Assembly: GCA_001304995.1 (NCBI GenBank)
Contig: BBZU01000008.1
Span: 55,560 to 119,559 of the forward strand
Reading direction: 5' to 3'
From: Clostridia bacterium UC5.1-1D10
GTDB taxonomy: Bacteria > Bacillota > Clostridia > Lachnospirales > Anaerotignaceae
Length of the DNA stretch: 64,000 bases
In this document: piece by piece, positions 58,527-64,000 of the stretch
Layout: each line of letters opens with the position of its first letter
Numbering within the stretch: the stretch's first letter is position 1
The notes under the pieces: model-generated
What the model saw: the letters and a program-made list of their open reading frames with translations, nothing else
The model's database searches: none
What the model was told of the DNA's origin: nothing
Made by a program: the position numbers and the translations under genes

Positions 58527-60107
58527 TTAGCAGCTTTCTTTCATTTCTTTCAGACCCATCAAACCTTCTGCAAACAGTTTTGCATCCATCAGTTTGATTT
58601 CGCCGTTAGCATCTCTGTCAACGATGGGTTCGAAATCCATCATATCCAGGATCTGTGTCTGCAGGTCGATACCAGGAGCGATTTCTGTCAAGTGCATACC
58701 ATCTTCTTTCAGCTGGAATACGCATCTTTCTGTGATGTACATAACTTCCTGTTTGTTCTGCAGAGCGATATCGCCGTTGAATGTGATCTGTTCAACGTCT
58801 TTCAGGAATTTTTTCTGTTTACCTTCCTGAGCGATAATTACTTTACCATCTTCAACTTTTACTTTCAGGCCGCCGGCTGTGAAAGTACCGCAGAAGAATA
58901 CTTTGTGTGTGTTCTGAGTGATGTTGATGAAGCCGCCGCAACCAGCGATTCTAGGACCGAATCTGGAAACGTTGATGTTACCATGGCCATCACATTCTGC
59001 CAGACCCAGGTAGCACAGATCCAGACCGCCGCCATCATAGAAGTCGAACTGATAACCCTGATCCAGCAGAGCGTCTGCGTTGTAAGCAGAACCGAATCTG
59101 ATGCCGCCAGCGGGAACGCCGCCAACAGCGCCGCCTTCTACTGTCAGTGTCATGAAGTCGCCGATACCTTCTTCGTTAGCAACAGATGCAACATATTCAG
59201 GAGCACCTACGCCCAGGTTAACTGCAACGTCTTTTTCCAGTTCCATTGCACCACGACGACCGATGATCTTTTTAGCGCTCAGAGGCAGGGGTTCGGGAGC
59301 AACGTCAGGCATACGTTTTTCACCGGACAGAGTAGGATCGTATTCGCAATCCAGTGTCTGCTGATGATCTGCGGAGTCAGCTACTACTACGTAGTCAACA
59401 TAGATACCAGGAACTTTAACCAGTCTAGGATCCAGAGTACCAGCTTTCACAACTCTTTCTACCTGAACGATAACGATACCGCCGCTGTTTTTAACAGCCT
59501 GGCATACGGATGTACCTTCCAGAGGAGATACTTCTTTTTCGAAGGAGATGTTACCGCTTTCGTCTGCATATGTACCTCTGATCATAGCTACATGAATAGG
59601 GAATGCAGGGTAGAACAGGTAATCCTGACCTTTGATGTTAACCAGTTCGATGATATCTTCTTTTGTGATATCGTTTACTTTACCGCCGCCATTTCTGGGG
59701 TCGATGAAAGTACCCAGACCAACTTTTGTGAAAGTACCGGGTTTATGAGCAGCGATATCTCTGAACAGGTGGCACAGAGCACCCTGAGATACGTTGTAAG
59801 CTTCCATTTTGTTTTCCAGAGCCATTTTTACCAGAGCGGGAACTGTTGCCCAGTGACCTGCGATATATCTTTTCAGCATGCCTTCGTGAGCATAGTGTTC
59901 AGCGCCACGGCCGTCTTTGTTACCCTGAGAACCGCAGTATACATATGTCAGGTTGTTGGGTTCGCCTGTTTCCAGGAATCTTTTTTCAACTGCTTTGTTC
60001 AGTGCTTCAGGAATAGCACTTGCAACGAAACCGCTGGTAGTAATGGTATCACCATTTTTTACAAGTTTAGCTGCTTCATCAGCAGTAATAATTTTAACTT
60101 TTCTCAT
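58527..60107 (-). CDS. pct: Propionate (lactate) CoA-transferase
   Basis: 526-residue class I CoA-transferase that moves CoA from propionyl-CoA or acetyl-CoA to lactate, starting the acrylate pathway. Catalytic Glu in LGVGAPEYVASVA; CGSQGNKDGRGAEH and GGFINITQNTHKVFF are typical. From memory it is highly similar to the C. propionicum enzyme. Start is ATG 60107 (AGGAGGATTTTAACG before it); the open frame extends ten codons upstream. Last gene of the operon, after a stable hairpin. Confidence 0.96.
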   Translation of the reverse strand: MRKVKIITADEAAKLVKNGDTITTSGFVASAIPEALNKAVEKRFLETGEPNNLTYVYCGSQGNKDGRGAEHYAHEGMLKRYIAGHWATVPALVKMALENKMEAYNVSQGALCHLFRDIAAHKPGTFTKVGLGTFIDPRNGGGKVNDITKEDIIELVNIKGQDYLFYPAFPIHVAMIRGTYADESGNISFEKEVSPLEGTSVCQAVKNSGGIVIVQVERVVKAGTLDPRLVKVPGIYVDYVVVADSADHQQTLDCEYDPTLSGEKRMPDVAPEPLPLSAKKIIGRRGAMELEKDVAVNLGVGAPEYVASVANEEGIGDFMTLTVEGGAVGGVPAGGIRFGSAYNADALLDQGYQFDFYDGGGLDLCYLGLAECDGHGNINVSRFGPRIAGCGGFINITQNTHKVFFCGTFTAGGLKVKVEDGKVIIAQEGKQKKFLKDVEQITFNGDIALQNKQEVMYITERCVFQLKEDGMHLTEIAPGIDLQTQILDMMDFEPIVDRDANGEIKLMDAKLFAEGLMGLKEMKESC

Positions 60108-60145
60108 CGTTAAAATCCTCCTAAATCTCTTTTGCATAATTCTAA

Positions 60146-60175
60146 GACACTGGGGCAGACCACTGCCCCAGTGTC
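60146..60175 (-). promoter_or_regulatory. Hairpin between lcdB and pct
   Basis: GACACTGGGGCAG/CTGCCCCAGTGTC, 13-bp perfect GC-rich stem, loop 4, with no T run after it on the minus strand. Likely an RNA processing or stability element that protects the upstream dehydratase transcript; a weak terminator is less likely. Confidence 0.7.
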
Positions 60176-60216
60176 AAAGGGTTCAAATTATTTATTTTTT
60201 TCGAAATCGATGTAAA

Positions 60217-61341
60217 TTACATCATTTCAACGAAGGACTGCAGTCTTGTCTTAACCTGTTCGAAGGATGTAACTTCCTGGTCAACTTCAATCATCAGGTT
60301 CTTAATGCCTCTTTCTTCGAATTCTCTGTACATTACAGGGTAATCCCATTCTTCGGGATCACAGAATTTCATCTGAGCGATGATAACTGCGTCTGCGCCT
60401 GTCTGAGCCAGTTTGCTGATCAGCATTTTGCCACGGCCTTTTTTGGTGTCTGTTGCAACGGAGCAACCATACATCTGCTGCCATGCTTTAGCCATTCTGT
60501 ACAGAGGGCCTTCTTCGCCATCCAGAACGTCTACACGGATCTGTCTGGATTCCTGAGCCAGGTCGTCGTCTACGATAGCCAGACCGAATTCGTTGAAGAT
60601 GTCAAGCAGTTCGTTGGGTTCCAGCAGAATACCAGCAACAACAACTTTTTTACCTGTCCAAGGCTGAACGGGCATAGCTTTTACTTCAGCGATCAGTTCT
60701 TTAACCAGTTCTGTGTGTTTTTCTTTCAGCATGAACTGTCTAGCTTTGAATACAGCGTGACGGCTAACAGCATCGATTACCTGAGGGTATTCAGCCGCTA
60801 CTTTAACGAATTCACGCATAACCTGTCTGTTTTCGTTGTAGATAGCGATGGATCTTTCCAGAGCTGCGTTTGTGATTGTAACGCCCAGGTAGTGTTCCAG
60901 CTGAGCTTTAACCAGTTCGTATTCTTTTACCAGGAATTTGTTAGCTGCTTCCAGGCCTCTGTTCTGAGGATGTGTGAATACGATAACAGGGGATGTGCCT
61001 TTCCATTTCTGGCTCAGGCATTTCAGAGTGTCACAAGGTACGGAGAACAGCACAGCTGCCAGGTCATCATAAGCACCTTCGCACTGCAGTTCCATAACCT
61101 GCTGCATAATGGAACAAGCAAAAGGAGGCAGATATGTACGAGCTTTGGAAATTGTTTTGCCCTGTGCGCCCCAGATACCCATAGGCAGGTAGCCTGTTGC
61201 ATGAACCATTTCTTCAGGAGCGTAGATAGGCATGATACCTACAGCGCCTTTACCGGTTTCTGCTTTATAGTCATCCATTGCTTTTTTGGGATTTGCTGCA
61301 ATGTCTTTCAATTGAGATAAGATAGCTTCAACTTTACTCAT
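60217..61341 (-). CDS. lcdB: Lactoyl-CoA dehydratase beta subunit
   Basis: 374-residue 2-hydroxyacyl-CoA dehydratase D-component subunit. Conserved Cys in PPFACSIMQ, LFSVPCDTLKC and QMKFCDPEEW hold one [4Fe-4S]. With LcdA it dehydrates (R)-lactoyl-CoA to acryloyl-CoA after a one-electron push by the activator. 13 bp after lcdA, with a GGAGGAGAAAAC site. The pct and activator neighbours favour lactate over the 2-hydroxyglutarate or 2-hydroxyisocaproate forms of the family. Confidence 0.92.
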   Translation of the reverse strand: MSKVEAILSQLKDIAANPKKAMDDYKAETGKGAVGIMPIYAPEEMVHATGYLPMGIWGAQGKTISKARTYLPPFACSIMQQVMELQCEGAYDDLAAVLFSVPCDTLKCLSQKWKGTSPVIVFTHPQNRGLEAANKFLVKEYELVKAQLEHYLGVTITNAALERSIAIYNENRQVMREFVKVAAEYPQVIDAVSRHAVFKARQFMLKEKHTELVKELIAEVKAMPVQPWTGKKVVVAGILLEPNELLDIFNEFGLAIVDDDLAQESRQIRVDVLDGEEGPLYRMAKAWQQMYGCSVATDTKKGRGKMLISKLAQTGADAVIIAQMKFCDPEEWDYPVMYREFEERGIKNLMIEVDQEVTSFEQVKTRLQSFVEMM

Positions 61342-61354
61342 TGTTTTCTCCTCC

Positions 61355-62620
61355 TTATTCTGCTGCTACGTTAGCTTCCATCATTTCAACCAGAGCCTGA
61401 ACACGAGTTTCATACTGTGCAGGAGAGTATACACGAGGGTCTGTCTGGTCGCCGTCAAAGCTTACATAAGGCAGGCCGTTCTTTTCTTTGATTGCTTCAG
61501 CTGTTTCAACGTTCAGGAAGCTCATCAGCTTACAGCTTCTGTTCAGGTGGTAAACAACACCGTCAACCTGACCATGTTCCATCAGTTTCATCAGCACGTC
61601 TGCTTTGTTGCTCAGGCATGTGTTGATGTATGTTCTTGTGTAAGCTTCTGCCATGGAGTGCAGGGATTCATCGTTTGCATCATATGTCAGATCCCAGATT
61701 GCAGGGTAAGCGGAACCTGTCATGATTGTACCCATGTTTTTCAGAGTCTTGAATGTGTGACCCAGGTGAGGCCATACAGCGATACCTTCCCACTGGATAC
61801 GTGTTTTTTCTGCGCCTTTGAATGCGTAGATACCTGCTTTCAGGTTTTCTTCCAGTTCGTCAGCGAAAGCTTTGAATGTGATTTCAGCATAGTCCAGAGA
61901 ACGGCATGCTACGATCAGAGCCATGTAGTTGAACAGGTCGAAACCATTCAGAGGAGAGGGTTTATATTTTGTGAAGTCAGCGATTCTGTTCCACTGATAT
62001 ACGGAACGCTGTGTCTGGTTTTTAACTTCCTGGAATTTCTTCCAATCGAAAGGTCTGCCACAGATTACTTCCAGCTGAGAAATAGCATTTCTGAATTCGT
62101 CAGCGATATATGCTTTTGCATATTCAGGAATAGGCATTGTGTGGTTGAAAGGTACGTCGATTACGATGCAGGGAATATCCAGTTCTACTGCAAGGTTTTC
62201 ATACCATTTCAGCAGTGTGTTACAAATGTTGTTACATGTGATAACCAGGTCGGGCAGAGGAACTCTAGCTGCGGGAGAGTTAACCAGAACTTCAGGTTCT
62301 ACACCTGTGATTGCAGCTTCTTTCAAGCATTCCATGTAACCCATGTTTACTCTACCATAAGAACAGCAGTCGATGTTGTAGCCTTTTCTTTCTGCTACAT
62401 CCAGCATATCCATAGCACCTTTTCTAGCACCGATACCAGCTGCATGTGTTTCGGGATAAACCATAGCGATGCCCATGGTTACGCAGAATTCCGGAGGAGC
62501 TACAGAAGCAGACCAACATACCAGGTCGCCTCTTTCTTTTGCTTCTCTAGCGTCCTGATCGGCTTTGTTCTGATAGTAGCCTAACAATTGTTTTGCTTTC
62601 ATGCCTTGTGTTAAACTCAT
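61355..62620 (-). CDS. lcdA: Lactoyl-CoA dehydratase alpha subunit
   Basis: 421-residue subunit of the 2-hydroxyacyl-CoA dehydratase. Cys in DCCSYGRVNMG, ITCNNICNTLL and NRSCKLM are likely cluster ligands. Overlaps the stop of the activator gene by ATGA, so synthesis is coupled. Middle of the operon. Confidence 0.92.
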   Translation of the reverse strand: MSLTQGMKAKQLLGYYQNKADQDAREAKERGDLVCWSASVAPPEFCVTMGIAMVYPETHAAGIGARKGAMDMLDVAERKGYNIDCCSYGRVNMGYMECLKEAAITGVEPEVLVNSPAARVPLPDLVITCNNICNTLLKWYENLAVELDIPCIVIDVPFNHTMPIPEYAKAYIADEFRNAISQLEVICGRPFDWKKFQEVKNQTQRSVYQWNRIADFTKYKPSPLNGFDLFNYMALIVACRSLDYAEITFKAFADELEENLKAGIYAFKGAEKTRIQWEGIAVWPHLGHTFKTLKNMGTIMTGSAYPAIWDLTYDANDESLHSMAEAYTRTYINTCLSNKADVLMKLMEHGQVDGVVYHLNRSCKLMSFLNVETAEAIKEKNGLPYVSFDGDQTDPRVYSPAQYETRVQALVEMMEANVAAE

Positions 62621-63414
62621 TCTAATCCCTCTTTCTTATTTTTTTGAGCCGCTTCGTATGCAAACAGTGCTGCACCGAGCGCGCCTGTTGTTTGTGGGTT
62701 TGGAGCCACAATTACGTCTGTTTTCAATACGCTTGCAACCGCTCTTACAACGCCGGCATTCTGGGCAACGCCGCCAGTCATGACAACGTCTTTTTCCAGG
62801 CCGCCTCTGTAAGCAAGGCCACATGCTCTGCTGGCTACGGACAAATGAACGCCCTTGATGATGTTATTTCTGCTTACGCCGTTGGACAGCTGGGAAATAA
62901 CTTCAGATTCCGCAAATACGGTACAGGTGCTGCTGATAGGAGCAGTATCTGTTGCCTGTGCGTCAAGGTCTGCCATTTGATCCAGTGTCGTTTCCAAAAC
63001 TCTGGACATAACTTCCAGGAAACGACCTGTACCTGCTGCACATTTATCATTCATAAAAAACTGCCGAATGCCACCTTTGCTGTCCAGTCTGATTGCTTTC
63101 GCATCCTGACCGCCGATATCAATGATGGTGCGTGCAGTGGGTATCAAGTGATAAATACCTTTTGCATGGCAGCTGATTTCGCTGATCTGTTTGTCAGCGC
63201 CTTCAAAAGCGAATCTGCCATAGCCGGTTACAACCAAATAAGAGATGTCTTCTCTGGTCAGGCCGCTTACTTTGTAAGCCTGTTCCAAAGCTCTCTGGGG
63301 ACCCGAAGAACCTGTTCCGACCTGAACAACTTCTGCGGCCACAACGTCTTTCCCATCTTTCAGGATAACAACCTTGGAAGAAGCGGAACCAACGTCAACA
63401 CCCATTGTGTACAT
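62617..63414 (-). CDS. lcdC: (R)-2-hydroxyacyl-CoA dehydratase activator (ATP-driven electron injector)
   Basis: 265-residue ASKHA-fold ATPase, homodimer with one [4Fe-4S] held by Cys in NDKCAAGTGRF and in SRACGLAYRGG. ATP sites: GVDVGSASSKVVIL, IDIGGQDAK, TGGVAQN. It donates one high-energy electron to the dehydratase. First gene of the operon, after a ~200-nt leader. ATG 63414 has AAAGGAGGA. Confidence 0.94.
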   Translation of the reverse strand: MYTMGVDVGSASSKVVILKDGKDVVAAEVVQVGTGSSGPQRALEQAYKVSGLTREDISYLVVTGYGRFAFEGADKQISEISCHAKGIYHLIPTARTIIDIGGQDAKAIRLDSKGGIRQFFMNDKCAAGTGRFLEVMSRVLETTLDQMADLDAQATDTAPISSTCTVFAESEVISQLSNGVSRNNIIKGVHLSVASRACGLAYRGGLEKDVVMTGGVAQNAGVVRAVASVLKTDVIVAPNPQTTGALGAALFAYEAAQKNKKEGLE

Positions 63415-63620
63415 GTTTTGTCCTCCTTTGATCTATATATTTGACCATGCGATAAAAACAAAATGAAATGTAATTTTTTTGTCAACCATTGCTCTTCCCC
63501 GTTTTGATGAGCAACTTCATGATTGTGTTACCAATCACATTACAAAAAACCTATATTTACATATAAGTTTTCGTCGTTTTGCAATGCAGATGGCTTATTT
63601 CACTCCCTGCATTTGTCTTG

Positions 63621-63649
63621 ATTATAACATCTTTACTTTTTGATTGCAA
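63621..63649 (-). promoter_or_regulatory. Promoter for the acrylate operon
   Basis: TTGCAA, 17-bp spacer, TATAAT on the minus strand, giving a ~200-nt leader with short stems (AATGCAG/CTGCATT; TTGCTC/GAGCAA). No known riboswitch motif is seen. Confidence 0.7.
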
Positions 63650-63864
63650 CCATATTGTTAAAAATTTTATTATATTTTTTCAAAAATCAAACAAAAAAAC
63701 GACACACCTTCAAAAATGCTGGATTCTGTATACAATTTAGTTCTCTTTCCTATTTTTTCCTTCCACTTTTTGTAAAAATTCGTGTGATTTTTTAAAATCT
63801 TCTCTAATTTTTAGCAAAACAGCAGAGGAATCCTAACATTTTTCCGAATGATGGAAATGTCAGA

Positions 63865-63899
63865 GTGTATACACTTTCCATACAAAATTGCTTTGTATG
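63865..63899. promoter_or_regulatory. Two palindromes upstream of the acrylate operon
   Basis: GTGTATACAC (10-bp perfect palindrome, 63865-63874) and CATACAAA-attgc-TTTGTATG (63879-63899). They are about 220 bp upstream of the acrylate promoter and could serve a divergent gene beyond the window. The rest of 63650-64000 is AT-rich and shows no gene. Confidence 0.45.
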
Positions 63900-64000
63900 C
63901 GAATTATTTGTATTCCAAATCCTTCTAAAACACTAGAATTTGTTAAATTATCTGCAAAAATCAGCCTGTGCAAAAATCAGAATATGACCAATTCTTTCAC

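Noticed and set aside
58335..60113. A 592-codon open frame on the plus strand opposite pct
   Set aside because: It is rich in Cys, Phe and His from the reverse of ordinary codons, has no ribosome site, and lies fully over the well-identified pct gene.
59953..62584. Long open frames on the plus strand opposite lcdA/lcdB
   Set aside because: Antisense shadows of the highly expressed acrylate operon; biased codon use of the real genes keeps the reverse frames open.
1..64000. Widespread pseudogene formation or recent genome decay
   Set aside because: The breaks affect essential genes, each is a single base at a homopolymer, and no larger deletions or stop mutations accompany them; sequencing error is simpler.
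1..64000. CRISPR array, phage genes or insertion sequences
   Set aside because: No regular repeats with spacers, integrases or transposases were found on either strand.

Overview
The window reads as a stretch of chromosome from an anaerobic, spore-forming, low-to-mid GC Firmicute. The best guess is Anaerotignum (the Clostridium propionicum group). The main evidence is an operon at 58.5-63.4 kb that encodes the acrylate (lactoyl-CoA dehydratase) pathway, with a propionate CoA-transferase whose sequence closely matches what I remember of the C. propionicum enzyme. SpoIVA indicates sporulation, the ylm/sepF cluster and SCIFF system are clostridial, and the [FeFe] hydrogenase fits fermentative metabolism. 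No phage, insertion sequence, CRISPR array or rRNA is seen; one tRNA (Lys, UUU) is present.

Layout. 0-5.3 kb: the cell-division/ylm cluster (ylmH, yggT, sepF, yggS and a HlyD-like protein), then an HtrA protease. 5.5-10.7 kb: a small unknown gene, a secreted metallo-beta-lactamase-fold protein, the SCIFF peptide with its radical SAM maturase, and an Orn/Lys/Arg decarboxylase. 10.8-19 kb: panE and a HAD phosphatase, then a run of polA, coaE, a lytic transglycosylase, a peptide-binding lipoprotein and galT. 19-25.4 kb: an orphan NMT1-type binding lipoprotein, MgtC, a LysR regulator with a YeiH-type exporter, spoIVA and a TetR regulator. 25.7-30.2 kb: a radical SAM enzyme, a large unknown protein with a His/Cys-rich tail, a VOC protein, tRNA-Lys and a YheO-like regulator. 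30.4-35.9 kb: a group-B-like [FeFe] hydrogenase, an NMT1-type ABC importer and a DUF815 ATPase. 36-46 kb: branched-chain amino acid synthesis, with ilvB-ilvN-ilvC-ilvD diverging from leuA-leuC-leuD-leuB. 46-53.9 kb: pstSCAB-phoU-HD-phoP-phoR behind a Pho box. 54-58.4 kb: a DMT permease, alr and an Old Yellow Enzyme family reductase. 58.5-63.4 kb: the acrylate operon.

Two features cut across the whole window. First, sixteen single-base frameshifts split fourteen otherwise well-conserved genes. Nearly all are at runs of 2-6 identical bases, and adding or removing one base restores a full-length protein each time. I read these as consensus-sequence errors, not gene decay, and list each gene as one feature. 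Second, a family of about 150-200 bp structured, non-coding elements sits between convergent genes at 5.7, 20.2 and 30.2 kb, with a possible decayed relative at 46.6 kb. Their stems differ in sequence but stay complementary. This is the strongest candidate here for something undescribed.
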